Source: Arthrobacter sp. ZGTC131 (GTDB taxonomy: Bacteria > Actinomycetota > Actinomycetes > Actinomycetales > Micrococcaceae). From it: a stretch of 64,000 bases of DNA. Location of the stretch: the NCBI RefSeq assembly GCF_002929275.1, contig NZ_PJIK01000010.1, forward strand, positions 62,001 through 126,000, written 5' to 3'. The position numbers and the translations under genes are program-made. The notes beneath the pieces were generated by a model. The model did not search any database. It worked only from the letters and a program-made list of their open reading frames with translations, and was not told the DNA's origin. Shown in pieces: positions 1-8,346 of the stretch (its first letter is position 1; every line of letters starts with the position of its first letter).

Positions 1-413
1 TAGCTGATCTGGTTGGCGTGCTCATCGGTCAGGGACCAGGTGTCCCAGACCCACACGTCGTCGTTCATGGCCGGGAAGTCCTCAGGGATCTCCGGCATGG
101 TGACGTCCGGGCTCATGGAGTTCTTGCCCGGCGTGACGGTGGAGTCGCTCTGCGCCATGATCTGCTTGGCATCCGCACGGGTCCACTTGGAGGTGAAGTC
201 GGCCGCCGGATCGTAGGACTTCTGCGTGTGCTTGGTCGGCAGGGGGAAGCCCGGGGTGGGGGCGGGCATCTGCGTGTTCGATGGCGGATCCGACGGTTCG
301 TTTGCCTGCGCCGAGGGCACGGCGAGGAACGTGGTGGCCGCGACGGCCGCCGCCAGAGCTGCGGCGGCGGGTCGCCACCGCAGCATCCGGGGTGTGTTGG
401 GGTGCTTGTGCAT
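1..413 (-). CDS. GH68 levansucrase-type fructosyltransferase, N-terminal part (partial)
   Basis: This is a secreted GH68 enzyme of the levansucrase/inulosucrase/beta-fructofuranosidase group. It splits sucrose and either builds fructan or releases fructose. Only about 137 residues are in the window; the 3' end is cut by the left edge. An ATG at 413 follows a weak AGAAGAG ribosome site. The protein opens with a basic, Ala-rich signal peptide (cleavage likely near residue 37, after PSAQA). VWDTW near residues 122-126 matches the GH68 nucleophile motif, so Asp124 is the predicted nucleophile. It lies downstream of and in the same direction as the fructan uptake operon, separated by about 410 bases that carry two operator-like palindromes. 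Levansucrase versus plain sucrase cannot be decided without the rest of the gene. Confidence 0.85.
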   Translation of the reverse strand, partial: MHKHPNTPRMLRWRPAAAALAAAVAATTFLAVPSAQANEPSDPPSNTQMPAPTPGFPLPTKHTQKSYDPAADFTSKWTRADAKQIMAQSDSTVTPGKNSMSPDVTMPEIPEDFPAMNDDVWVWDTWSLTDEHANQIS

Positions 414-608
414 GTTTTGCTCTTCTCGCGGAGTTACATTTCGTGGAAGACGGGCATGTGCCCTTGTCCCCCGCGCACTCCGAAGGTCCCGATGACACGG
501 CAGGCGTCATCGAGGACGCCGTTGTGTCGAGGGGGAAACGGGGCTTGGGTGGGGCCCCGGTTGAGCGGCCGGGAAGGTTCTGTATTTCCCGGCCTGCACT
601 CCACGGTA

Positions 609-620
609 GACAACGTTGTC
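609..620. promoter_or_regulatory. Palindrome GACAACGTTGTC, candidate LacI-family operator
   Basis: A perfect 12-bp palindrome lies about 200 bp upstream of the GH68 start. The TGACAACGTTGTCA core is a common operator shape for LacI-family sugar regulators in actinobacteria. It differs from the palindromes upstream of the local lacI-type gene, so a different regulator may read it. Confidence 0.45.
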
Positions 621-672
621 AGCCGAGTTCAACCCGGTTTTCAACGCGGACCGGACGGCTGGCCGGAGTGAG

Positions 673-686
673 TGCAAGCGCTTACA
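673..686. promoter_or_regulatory. cre-like palindrome TGCAAGCGCTTACA
   Basis: This 14-mer fits the LacI/CcpA-type consensus TGnAAnCGnTTnCA exactly. It lies about 260 bp upstream of the GH68 start and about 65 bp from the other palindrome, an arrangement compatible with DNA looping. Its role as a sugar-responsive operator is inferred. Confidence 0.5.
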
Positions 687-797
687 TTTACGTTGGCGCG
701 CGCGTGCCACATCGTTCATACCGATTTCAAATGCGGCTTAATAAACCTGCTTTTATGCCCGACTTCACCGCGTGTTTACCCGCCCATTGCTCCACAA

Positions 798-814
798 CCG
801 CCCTTTTCGGGCGG
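798..814 (-). terminator. Stem-loop after GH32 stop codon
   Basis: A 6-bp GC stem (CCGCCC/GGGCGG) with a 5-base loop begins 11 bases past the stop of the GH32 gene on its coding strand. There is no clear U-tract, which is common in high-GC actinobacteria. It probably ends or trims the transport operon transcript before GH68. Confidence 0.5.
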
Positions 815-825
815 CAAAGGGGCAG

Positions 826-2403
826 TTACAGAGCAGCCGATCGCCCGGGAAAGAGATTCCGTGGTGTGTCGAAGATCGCGTCCATCCGCCACGCGTCCAG
901 TTGGTGCAGCCGGACGTTTCCGTCTGCCGAGACTCGCACGCGTTCGCCGCCCAGTGTCGGGTAGGCGCGGGCTGTCAGGGGCCTGCCGTTGGCAAAAATC
1001 TCCAGCGCGGATCGGTCCACGAGCACACGCAGCTTCAGTTTTCCCCCCGCGAGGGTCAGGGCGCCGGACCTTGGTCCGGCATCCACCATTCTGTCCAGGC
1101 TACTGCGGCTGCGGTCCAGCAGGATGTACGACGCCGGAAGGGCGCCCTCTCCGGTCAGGTGGCCGATCTCCACCACCGTCTCTTCGTGGGCACCGGCGTC
1201 GCCGCCGCCGAGGAGACCCAGCCGGAAGACGGTCCCAGGCTCCAGCTCGAGGTTCAGTTCGAGGTCCAGCTGGTTCCCGGACACCCCCGCAAGGACCTCG
1301 CCCGTGCCGACAGTCCGGGGGCCGATCCGGACGTGATCGCGGCGGAGCGACTCCAGTTCCGGCACAGGTGCGAAAGCCAACTCCCCTGCCGCGTCCAGGG
1401 TGGCCACCCGGGGCAGGCTCATCACCCCTGACCAGCCGGACTCCACCATGGCGGCCTCCGTGCGGCCCTCCTGCAGCCAGCCGAACATGACCCGGCGGCC
1501 GGATTCGTCCGCGAAGGACTGCGGGGCGTAGAAGTAGCGGCCGCCGTAGTCGAGCCGGTGAAGTTCCCGGGGTTTGAACGAATCCCCTGCGTATCGACCG
1601 GTCCAGTAGAGCGGGTGGCGCGTGTCGCCGTCGTGCCAGGCCGAGAAGACCAGCACATCGGTGCCGCCCCCCGGCGTCGGATCATCGAAAGGTCCGGCGC
1701 CCAGCGTCCCTTCACCCGTACTGAACAGATCAACGCACTCCCACATGGTGCCCTGCCAGTCCGTGGCTGTCGGATCGCCGGAGGCGGCATCGCCGATAAA
1801 CAGCGGGCCGATGTAGTCCCAGCGGCGGAGGTCGGCGGATTCGTAGAGGAAGGCGGTGCCGCCGCGGCCACGGATTCCGGACCCCACGAGCTGGCGCCAG
1901 ACCGAGCCCTCCCGCCAGACGCAGTGGTCCCGGTAGGCAGTGACGTCCACACCTGCCGGGGGCGCCGGAATCACAGGGTTTTCCGGTGCCTTGGTCCAGG
2001 TGAGGAGGTCGGGCGAGCCGACCGCCACGCAGGGCAGTTCGCGCTCGCCGTGCCGGCCGGAGTACACCAGGGTGGGCGTGCCGCCGTCGTCCACTAGCAC
2101 CCCGGACCAGCAGCCGTCGGTGTCCGGCCCTTCGGAAGGCTCCAGCGCCACGGGCTGGTCGGCCCAGTTCACCAGGTCCGTGCTGGTGGCGTGGCCCCAG
2201 AGGATGCGGTGGTGGAATGCGCCTTCCGGGTTGTACTGGTAGAAGAGGTGGTAGGTCCCGTTCCACTGGCTCACCCCGTTGGGATCGTTGAGCCAGCCGG
2301 CGGGCGAGACAAAGTGGAAACGCGGCCGGTGCGGGTCTGCCTCGGCCCGTGCTACGAGTTCATCCTGCGGCACAGTGGCCAAGGGGTGGGTCAGTTCGGT
2401 CAT
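826..2403 (-). CDS. GH32 beta-fructosidase (sucrose/fructan hydrolase)
   Basis: This 525-residue GH32 enzyme hydrolyses beta-fructosidic bonds in sucrose, fructo-oligosaccharides or levan products. No signal peptide is visible, so it should act inside the cell on imported sugar. The WLNDPNG block at residues 37-43 supplies the nucleophile Asp40, and WEC near 221-223 supplies the acid/base Glu222. The middle RDP block, normally Arg-Asp-Pro, reads RDH at 158-160; Arg and Asp are kept. The C-terminal half is the family's beta-sandwich. Its start overlaps the stop of the upstream ATPase gene by 4 bases (ATGA), so it is the last gene of the ABC transport operon. This links the transporter to fructosides. 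Confidence 0.92.
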   Translation of the reverse strand: MTELTHPLATVPQDELVARAEADPHRPRFHFVSPAGWLNDPNGVSQWNGTYHLFYQYNPEGAFHHRILWGHATSTDLVNWADQPVALEPSEGPDTDGCWSGVLVDDGGTPTLVYSGRHGERELPCVAVGSPDLLTWTKAPENPVIPAPPAGVDVTAYRDHCVWREGSVWRQLVGSGIRGRGGTAFLYESADLRRWDYIGPLFIGDAASGDPTATDWQGTMWECVDLFSTGEGTLGAGPFDDPTPGGGTDVLVFSAWHDGDTRHPLYWTGRYAGDSFKPRELHRLDYGGRYFYAPQSFADESGRRVMFGWLQEGRTEAAMVESGWSGVMSLPRVATLDAAGELAFAPVPELESLRRDHVRIGPRTVGTGEVLAGVSGNQLDLELNLELEPGTVFRLGLLGGGDAGAHEETVVEIGHLTGEGALPASYILLDRSRSSLDRMVDAGPRSGALTLAGGKLKLRVLVDRSALEIFANGRPLTARAYPTLGGERVRVSADGNVRLHQLDAWRMDAIFDTPRNLFPGRSAAL

Positions 2404-3551
2404 GCGGAAGCCTTGTTTTCTGTCCGGGAACCGTCCGTCGGGGACGCTTCTTGGGTTGTCGGGGGCCCGGATTCGAGGGGCTCGGCGGACAGCGCGTGGC
2501 TTGCCGCCGTGGCCGGGGGCCGGTAAAGGTGGCAGCGCACCCAGTGTTCGTTGGCGGGATCACCCACGCGGTGGCGGACGGGTTCGGTGGCGGAACAGCG
2601 CTGCTCCGCATCGCCGTCGAACGCGCACGACGCCGACTCCATTACCGCTGCCCGCAGCGCGGCGCGCTCGTGCGGGTTGTAGGATCCGGTGCGGGCGGGG
2701 TCCGGCACGGCCGATACCAGTAGCCGGGTGTAGGGGTGGGCCGGGTTGGCCAGCAGGTCCAGCGATTCGCCTTCCTCCACGAGTTCCCCGGCGAACATCA
2801 CGGCGATGCGGTCCGCCAGGTAGCGTGCGGAGGCGAGGTCATGGGTGATGTAGAGCATCGAGATGCCTTGCTTGTCCCGCAACTGGCGCATCAGGTTCAG
2901 GATGCCGATCCGCACGGAGACGTCCAGCATGGAGGTGGGCTCGTCCGCCAGGATTACTTCCGGTTCAACGGCGAGCGCCCTGGCGATGGCCACGCGCTGC
3001 CGCTGCCCGCCGGAGAGCTCGTGCGGGTAGGAGTTGAGCATGTCCGAGGTGAGTCCCACGGTAGTCATCAGCTCGTCAAGGCGGCTGCGCAGCTGCTCCG
3101 GAGTGCCGGCTTTGCCCTGCAGGGTCAGGGAACGGGTGAGGAAGTGTTCGATCCGGTGGACGGGGTTAAGCGAGCCGAAAGGATCCTGGAACACCATCTG
3201 CAGCTGCGACCGATATTCCCTCGATGCCTGGAAGCGGTCCCGTTTTAGCACATCCGTGCCATTGAGCAGGATTCGGCCGGCCGTGGGCTTCTCGAGCCGG
3301 GCGATGCAGCGGGCCAGGGTGCTCTTGCCCGAGCCGGATTCCCCCACGAGGGCCACGATCTCGCCTTTCCTGATCGCGAGGTCCACACCGCCGAGGGCGC
3401 GCACCGAGGCCCGGGAAAACAGGCCGCCGCTGGAGAAGTCCTTGACCAGGCCTTTCACTTCGAGGGCGGGAGCTCCGGAGCGGGTCTGGCCCTGCGCGTT
3501 TGGTGCCGTTGCCGGCGCCGGTGCCGGCCGTGCTGAAACCGGGGTGCTCAT
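2400..3551 (-). CDS. ABC transporter ATPase, OppF/DppF type
   Basis: This 383-residue ATPase of the peptide/nickel class energises the permease pair encoded upstream. Walker A (GESGSGKST), the signature LSGGQRQR and Walker B (ILADEPTSMLDV) are all present. The C-terminal tail has the oligopeptide-transporter HPY motif and a Cys-rich segment typical of the family. A 4-base overlap with the neighbouring ATPase gene and another with GH32 show translational coupling. The first 30 residues are an Ala/Pro-rich tail. The family label says peptide, but the operon context says sugar or fructan. Confidence 0.9.
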   Translation of the reverse strand: MSTPVSARPAPAPATAPNAQGQTRSGAPALEVKGLVKDFSSGGLFSRASVRALGGVDLAIRKGEIVALVGESGSGKSTLARCIARLEKPTAGRILLNGTDVLKRDRFQASREYRSQLQMVFQDPFGSLNPVHRIEHFLTRSLTLQGKAGTPEQLRSRLDELMTTVGLTSDMLNSYPHELSGGQRQRVAIARALAVEPEVILADEPTSMLDVSVRIGILNLMRQLRDKQGISMLYITHDLASARYLADRIAVMFAGELVEEGESLDLLANPAHPYTRLLVSAVPDPARTGSYNPHERAALRAAVMESASCAFDGDAEQRCSATEPVRHRVGDPANEHWVRCHLYRPPATAASHALSAEPLESGPPTTQEASPTDGSRTENKASA

Positions 3552-4483
3552 GGCTGTGCTCCTTGGAGAACGGGAAGGGGGGAAACGAAGTGTCCGGGCG
3601 AGACTTCCTGGAGGTCGGCGATGTTGCTGAACTTCACGCCGTCGGCCAGGCCGGTCAGCGGAACCCGGGGGCCGGTGAGCGGAGGGAACGCGCCCATGAG
3701 TGCCTGGGTGTAGGGGTGCAGCGGGGCGGCGTGGATGTCCTTGGCCTTTGCCGTCTCCACGATCCGGCCGCCGTACATCACGGCCATCCGGTGCGAGAGT
3801 TCCACCATGAGGGACATGTCGTGCGTGATGAACAGGACGGAGAAGCCCAGTTCCCGCTGCAGCTCCTTGATCTGGGCCATGATCTCCTGCTGCACCACCA
3901 CGTCCAGCGCGGTGGTGGGTTCGTCCAGGATCAGCAGCGAGGGCTTGAGTGCCACGGCCATCGCGATGACGGCGCGTTGCCGCATCCCGCCCGAGAGCTG
4001 GTGCGGGTAGGACTTCAGCCGGGCCGGATCGATCCGGACAAGTTCCAGCAGTTCGGCTGCCCGCCGCAGCGATTCCTTCCGGGTGTAGCCGGCATGGGTG
4101 GTGTAGATATCCACGATCTGGTCGCCGATGGTCATTACGGGGTTCAGCGAGTTCATGGCGGACTGGAACACCATGGCAACGTCCTGCCAGCGGAAGCGGC
4201 GCAGCTCTTCGGTCCCCATGGCCAGGACGTCTTTGCCGCCGAAGCGGATGCTGCCGCCGGCGATCTCCGCCGGGTCCCGGAGGAGCCGCATGATGGCGTT
4301 GGCGATGGTGGATTTGCCGCAGCCGGATTCGCCGGCCAGCCCGAAGATTTCGCCGGTGCCGATGCTGAAGGAGACGTGGTCGACGGCGGTGGTGGAGCGG
4401 GTGTCGCCGCGGTACTTCACGGTGAGGTCCTTGATTTCCAGGACGGGTTCGTGGGACCCGAAGGAGGTCTGGGAGATGGTCAT
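3548..4483 (-). CDS. ABC transporter ATPase, OppD/DppD type
   Basis: This is the second ATPase (311 residues) of the same importer. Walker A is GESGCGKST, the signature LSGGMRQR and Walker B LLILDEPTTALDV; an HPY motif (LHPYTQAL) sits near the C-terminus. The frame stays open upstream, but the ATG at 4483 overlaps the permease stop codon as ATGA and gives the normal family N-terminus (MTISQTSF), so that start is chosen. A pair of unlike ATPases is usual for DppD/DppF-class systems. Confidence 0.9.
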   Translation of the reverse strand: MTISQTSFGSHEPVLEIKDLTVKYRGDTRSTTAVDHVSFSIGTGEIFGLAGESGCGKSTIANAIMRLLRDPAEIAGGSIRFGGKDVLAMGTEELRRFRWQDVAMVFQSAMNSLNPVMTIGDQIVDIYTTHAGYTRKESLRRAAELLELVRIDPARLKSYPHQLSGGMRQRAVIAMAVALKPSLLILDEPTTALDVVVQQEIMAQIKELQRELGFSVLFITHDMSLMVELSHRMAVMYGGRIVETAKAKDIHAAPLHPYTQALMGAFPPLTGPRVPLTGLADGVKFSNIADLQEVSPGHFVSPLPVLQGAQP

Positions 4484-5511
4484 GCCGATGCTCGCTTTCC
4501 GGGTTTTGCAGGCTTGCCCGCGGGCTTGGATGCGGGCTTGGATTTCCTGATCTTCCGCAAGCGGGGATTCGTGACCTCGTCCACCGCGTAGTTGATCAGC
4601 GACAGCGAGAATGCCACCAGCGCGATGCACAGCCCGGAGGGGATGAACACCCACCAGCTGCCGGTGAGCAGGGCGCCCTCGTTGCCGGCCCAGTAGAGGT
4701 TGTTGCCCCAGGAGACCGTGCTGACGTCACCGAGGCCCAGGAACTCAAGCCCGGCCTGTGCGCCGATGCCGTAGATGATGCAGGCCAGGAGGGTGCCCAT
4801 CACGATGGAGGCCATGTTGGGAAGGATTTCGCGGAACATGATCCGCAGGGGCCGTTCACCAGTGACCACGGCCGCGGCCACAAAGTCCTTGGACCGAATG
4901 GACAGTGCCTGCGAGCGCAGCACCCGGGCAGAGCCGGCCCAGCCCGTGACAACCAGGACGAGGATCACGGTGCCCAGACCCGGCGGCAGGAACGCGGCCA
5001 GGATCACGAGGAGCGGCAGCCCCGGCAGAAGCAGGAACACGTTGGTGGTGAGGGACAGTGCCTCGTCGATGAACTTGCCGAAGTATGCGGCGGCGAGCCC
5101 CACCAGGATTCCGATAAAGGTGGAGGCGAAGCCCACGGTCAGGCCCACCAGCAGGGAGCTGCGGGCACCGTGGATGGTGAGGGCCAGCACGTCCTGGCCC
5201 TTGGCCGTGGTGCCCAGCCAGAACTCGGCATCCGGCTCCTGGGACGCCATGCCGGTGATCTTGGAGGGATTGTCCGGGTACAGGACGGGGGCGAGGAGCG
5301 CCAAGGCGATGAAAAAGAACAGCATGGCCGCGCCGGTCATGGCCTTCTTGTTGGTCAGCAGGCCGTGCAGCAGGCTGCGGTTGGGCCTGCGGACGGAGGC
5401 TCCGGGCGGGAGTCCGGCCCCGCCGTCGGGCGTTCCAGGGGGAGTACCGGCGCCGCCGGCGAAGGTCTCCCCCGAAACGGTGGAGGCAGTGGTTGCGATG
5501 GAAGTGGTCAT
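4480..5511 (-). CDS. ABC transporter permease, OppC/DppC type
   Basis: This 343-residue inner-membrane permease has a Gly/Pro-rich cytosolic N-terminus of about 45 residues followed by about six membrane helices. The family's EAA-type loop is visible as VVTGERPLRIMFREILPNMA. The C-terminal tail is Lys/Pro-rich (KPASKPAGKPAKPGK), which is unusual but plausible. It pairs with the OppB-type permease 12 bases upstream and overlaps the next ATPase gene by 4 bases. Confidence 0.9.
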   Translation of the reverse strand: MTTSIATTASTVSGETFAGGAGTPPGTPDGGAGLPPGASVRRPNRSLLHGLLTNKKAMTGAAMLFFFIALALLAPVLYPDNPSKITGMASQEPDAEFWLGTTAKGQDVLALTIHGARSSLLVGLTVGFASTFIGILVGLAAAYFGKFIDEALSLTTNVFLLLPGLPLLVILAAFLPPGLGTVILVLVVTGWAGSARVLRSQALSIRSKDFVAAAVVTGERPLRIMFREILPNMASIVMGTLLACIIYGIGAQAGLEFLGLGDVSTVSWGNNLYWAGNEGALLTGSWWVFIPSGLCIALVAFSLSLINYAVDEVTNPRLRKIRKSKPASKPAGKPAKPGKRASA

Positions 5512-5523
5512 GGTCCGTCCTTC

Positions 5524-6501
5524 CTAGTTGGCGCGCACGCGCGGGTCGAGGCGGACGTAGAGGATGTCCACGAGGAAGTTGGCCAGCAGCACGGCGGCGG
5601 TGATGGTCAGGAAGAGCCCCTGCATGAGCGGGTAGTCGAGGCCCTGCACGGCGTTGAGGAGCTGGTAGCCCACGCCGGGGTAGGCGAACACCACCTCGGT
5701 CAGCAGCGCACCGCCCACCACGAAGCCCAGGCTCATGCCGAAGCTGGTGACGGACGGCAGCATGGCGTTGCGGGCGGCGTAGCGGAACATGATCCGGCCG
5801 GGGCGCAGTCCTTTCGCTTCGGCCATGGTGATGTAGTCTTCGGCGTTGGTGGCGATCATGGTGTTGCGCATGCCGAGCATCCAGCCACCCACCGACACCA
5901 GCACGATGGTGAGGGCCGGCAGCACCAGGTGCATCCCGACGTCGGACATGAACTCCCAGCTGAAGCTGGGCTCGATAGTGTCGCTGAACGCGTGGCGGAT
6001 GGGGAACCAGCCCAGCGTGACGCCGAACAGGTAGAGGGCGCCCATCGCAAGCCAGAAGTACGGGAAGGAGCCGATGAAGATCAGGAAGGGAGGCAGAGCA
6101 GAGTCAATGGCCCCGCCGCGCCGCCAGGCGGCCAGGATGCCGAGCAGGTTACCCACGACGGCGGCAATTACCAGCGCGGTCCCGCCCAGCAGGAGCGTCC
6201 AGCCCACCTGCGAGGCGATCACTTCGGTGACCGGGGTGGGAAAGCGGGAGATGGAAACGCCCATCTGCCCCGTGACCATGTTGTGCAGGTAGTCGACGTA
6301 CTGCTCCCAGATGGGCCGGTCGTCGACGCCGAGCAGCTTGCGCAGGGCCTCGATCTGTTCGGGCTGCATGCGGTCCTGGGTGCGGGCGAACATGCGGGAT
6401 ACGGGGTCCCCCGGCATGAAGCGCGGGAGAAGGAAATTCAAAGTGATGGACACCCAGAAGGCGATCAGGTAGAAACCCAGGCGGCGAAGGATAAAGCGCA
6501 C
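5524..6501 (-). CDS. ABC transporter permease, OppB/DppB type
   Basis: This 325-residue permease has about six membrane helices. It opens with MRFILRRLGFYLIAFWVSITLNFLLPRFMPGDPV, the classic OppB-type N-terminus (cited as a region, residues 1-34, with key PGDP). The conserved cytoplasmic loop carries TMAEAKGLRPGRIMFRY. It forms the membrane channel with the OppC-type partner. A long hairpin at 6541-6577 separates it from the solute-binding protein gene, which suggests lower expression of permeases than of the binding protein. Confidence 0.9.
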   Translation of the reverse strand: MRFILRRLGFYLIAFWVSITLNFLLPRFMPGDPVSRMFARTQDRMQPEQIEALRKLLGVDDRPIWEQYVDYLHNMVTGQMGVSISRFPTPVTEVIASQVGWTLLLGGTALVIAAVVGNLLGILAAWRRGGAIDSALPPFLIFIGSFPYFWLAMGALYLFGVTLGWFPIRHAFSDTIEPSFSWEFMSDVGMHLVLPALTIVLVSVGGWMLGMRNTMIATNAEDYITMAEAKGLRPGRIMFRYAARNAMLPSVTSFGMSLGFVVGGALLTEVVFAYPGVGYQLLNAVQGLDYPLMQGLFLTITAAVLLANFLVDILYVRLDPRVRAN

Positions 6502-6540
6502 GGTTTCCCTCCATTCGGGAATTGCGGAAATGTTTTGGGA

Positions 6541-6577
6541 AGTACGCCCGGCGCAGCGATGCCGCGCCGGGCGTACT
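6541..6577 (-). terminator. 14-bp perfect hairpin between binding-protein and permease genes
   Basis: Perfect 14-bp arms (6541-6554 and 6564-6577) flank a 9-base loop in the gap after the binding-protein stop codon. Hairpins here are typical of ABC operons, where they protect or terminate most transcripts so that the binding protein is made in excess. There is no U-tract, so partial termination or RNA stabilisation is inferred. Confidence 0.6.
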
Positions 6578-6588
6578 GAGGGAAGTGC

Positions 6589-8268
6589 CTACTTGCGCGG
6601 TTCCAGCGAGGTCAGGACCAGCACTGTGGTGGGTGCCCGGTCGGACAGCGTGGCGTACGGGTTCTCCTCCGTGGGCCAGCCGGTGAAACGGGTGTCGTTG
6701 AAGGCGCCCCATACCGGGCCGGAGAACAGCGGGACCAGCGGTGCGACGTCGTTGTACCTTTCCTGAAGCTTGTTGGCGATGTCCCGCTGCTTGGACTCGT
6801 CCGCCCCCGCAGCGAACTCGGCGAGGAGCGCGTCTGCCTTGGCGTCCCCGAAGCGGTGGTAGTTATCGAAGGTCTTGGTCCCCACTGGCTTGACCGTTGC
6901 GGTGCCCATGGAGGTGTTGAAGTACTTGTACGGGCTGGGATCGTTGGCGCTCCAGACGATGCCGGAGTCGAAGTCGCCTGTCTCGTACCCGGCTACCACC
7001 GCGGCCCAGTCCGGGGAATCAACCTTGGCCGTCACGCCGATCTCGGCGAGGTTCTGGGAAATCACGTTGGCAACCGACAACCAGTCAGACGAGGAAGCTC
7101 CTACGGAGATCTTGAACTCGAAGGGCGTGCCGTCTTTCAACGTGCGCTTGCCGTCTGCGCCCTTGGCGTAGCCAGCCTTGTCCAGGATCCCGTTGGCAGC
7201 GTTCACGTCCAGCTTGGTCCAGGTGCAGTTGTCCTTAAGGCTGGCGTTCTTCCACTTTTCATAGTTACCGGAAAGGCCCGTGCAGTCGGCTGGCGTGGCG
7301 TAGCCGCTCATGCCGATCTTGGTCACCTGGTCGCGGTCCACCGCCATGCTGAGAGCCTTGCGGACTTCAACGTCGTTGAAGGGTGCCTTGGTGGTGTTGA
7401 GTTGCCAGTTGATCATCGCGCCCGTGGCCGGGAACCAGTACTGGCGGTGCTCCTTGTCTTTGGAAATGAAGGTCTTTTCAATGTTCGGGATGTACTGCGG
7501 TGCCCAGTCGACGTCGCCGTTCGCGGCGGCGACGTTGGCGCCGTCGTTCCCTGCAAACGCGAGCATCTTGATGCCGGCGATCTTCTGCTTTTCCGGCTGC
7601 CAGTAGTTGGGGTTCTTCTTCAGTACGAAGGACTGCGCCTGGAACGAGTCCACCTCGGTGTAAGGTCCGGTGCCCACCGGCTTGGCGTTAGCTTCCTTGC
7701 CCGGGTCAGCAAGCGCGGACCAGATGTGCTTGGGCAGGATGGTGAGCTGGCCGAGGTCGTAAAGGGCCGGCGACCAGGGCTTGTTGAAGCTGAAGACGAC
7801 CTTGTTGGTCCCCTCGGCGGTTACCGTTTCGAGGTATTCAAAGCCGCCCTTGATCTTCTTCTGCAGTTCGAAGGTGTAAGCGACGTCGTCGGCCACCAGT
7901 GGCTTTCCGTCAGACCACTTCACGCCGTCGCGGAGGGTAAAGGTGATGGATTTGCCGTCGTCTGCTGCTTGCCACTCGGTGGCGAGCCACGGCGTCGTGT
8001 CCCCCTTTGCAGGGTTGAAGATCAGGAGGGACTCGTAGATCGACTGCTGCACCATGGGGTTCACCGTGGGTGCGAACGGGTTGAAGTTCCGGACGAACGT
8101 GCCCATGTCTTCGCGGGGAATGGTCAGGAGCGCGCTCTGGGCCGAGGCGTCAGCCTTGGCGGTGCCGGTGTTGCCAGCGTTGGCGGAGCAGCCGGTGAGC
8201 GCCAGGGCGCCCATGGCCAGGCTGGCCGCTGCGATGCGGGCAGACCTCAGGAATCGTGCTTGTGTCAT
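6589..8268 (-). CDS. Family-5 extracellular solute-binding lipoprotein
   Basis: This is the lipid-anchored binding protein of the importer (559 residues from the chosen start). The signal peptide ends in the lipobox LTGC with Cys27 as the lipidated residue. The rest matches the SBP_bac_5 fold, including YESLLIFNPAKGDTTPWLATEW and FTLRDGVKWSDGKPLVADDVAYT. The family is best known for peptides, nickel and opines, but some members bind sugars. Co-transcription with GH32 makes a fructoside or fructan oligomer the likely ligand. A frame extension of 9 residues is possible; the ATG at 8268 is preferred because AGGAAAG lies about 12 bases before it. Confidence 0.88.
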   Translation of the reverse strand: MTQARFLRSARIAAASLAMGALALTGCSANAGNTGTAKADASAQSALLTIPREDMGTFVRNFNPFAPTVNPMVQQSIYESLLIFNPAKGDTTPWLATEWQAADDGKSITFTLRDGVKWSDGKPLVADDVAYTFELQKKIKGGFEYLETVTAEGTNKVVFSFNKPWSPALYDLGQLTILPKHIWSALADPGKEANAKPVGTGPYTEVDSFQAQSFVLKKNPNYWQPEKQKIAGIKMLAFAGNDGANVAAANGDVDWAPQYIPNIEKTFISKDKEHRQYWFPATGAMINWQLNTTKAPFNDVEVRKALSMAVDRDQVTKIGMSGYATPADCTGLSGNYEKWKNASLKDNCTWTKLDVNAANGILDKAGYAKGADGKRTLKDGTPFEFKISVGASSSDWLSVANVISQNLAEIGVTAKVDSPDWAAVVAGYETGDFDSGIVWSANDPSPYKYFNTSMGTATVKPVGTKTFDNYHRFGDAKADALLAEFAAGADESKQRDIANKLQERYNDVAPLVPLFSGPVWGAFNDTRFTGWPTEENPYATLSDRAPTTVLVLTSLEPRK

Positions 8269-8346
8269 GATGGATTTACTCTTTCCTCTCTTCATCCCTG
8301 AAGGCGAAGTGTTGGTTGGGGTTGCTGTTCAGTAGTTGATTTGCCG

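Larger units (their letters stand above)
414..825. other. 412-base intergenic region upstream of the GH68 gene
   Basis: There is no convincing gene here. The stretch carries a stem-loop just after the GH32 stop codon (798-814) and two perfect or near-perfect palindromes of LacI-operator type (609-620 and 673-686). It therefore looks like the regulated promoter region of the leftward GH68 gene. It is less GC-rich than the flanking genes around 680-780, as expected for a promoter. Confidence 0.6.

Noticed and set aside
5170-6579. Long open frame opposite the two ABC permease genes
   Set aside because: It lies antisense to clear membrane proteins, is His/Gly/Gln-rich with no fold, and has no ribosome site. 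It is a product of the high GC content at third positions.
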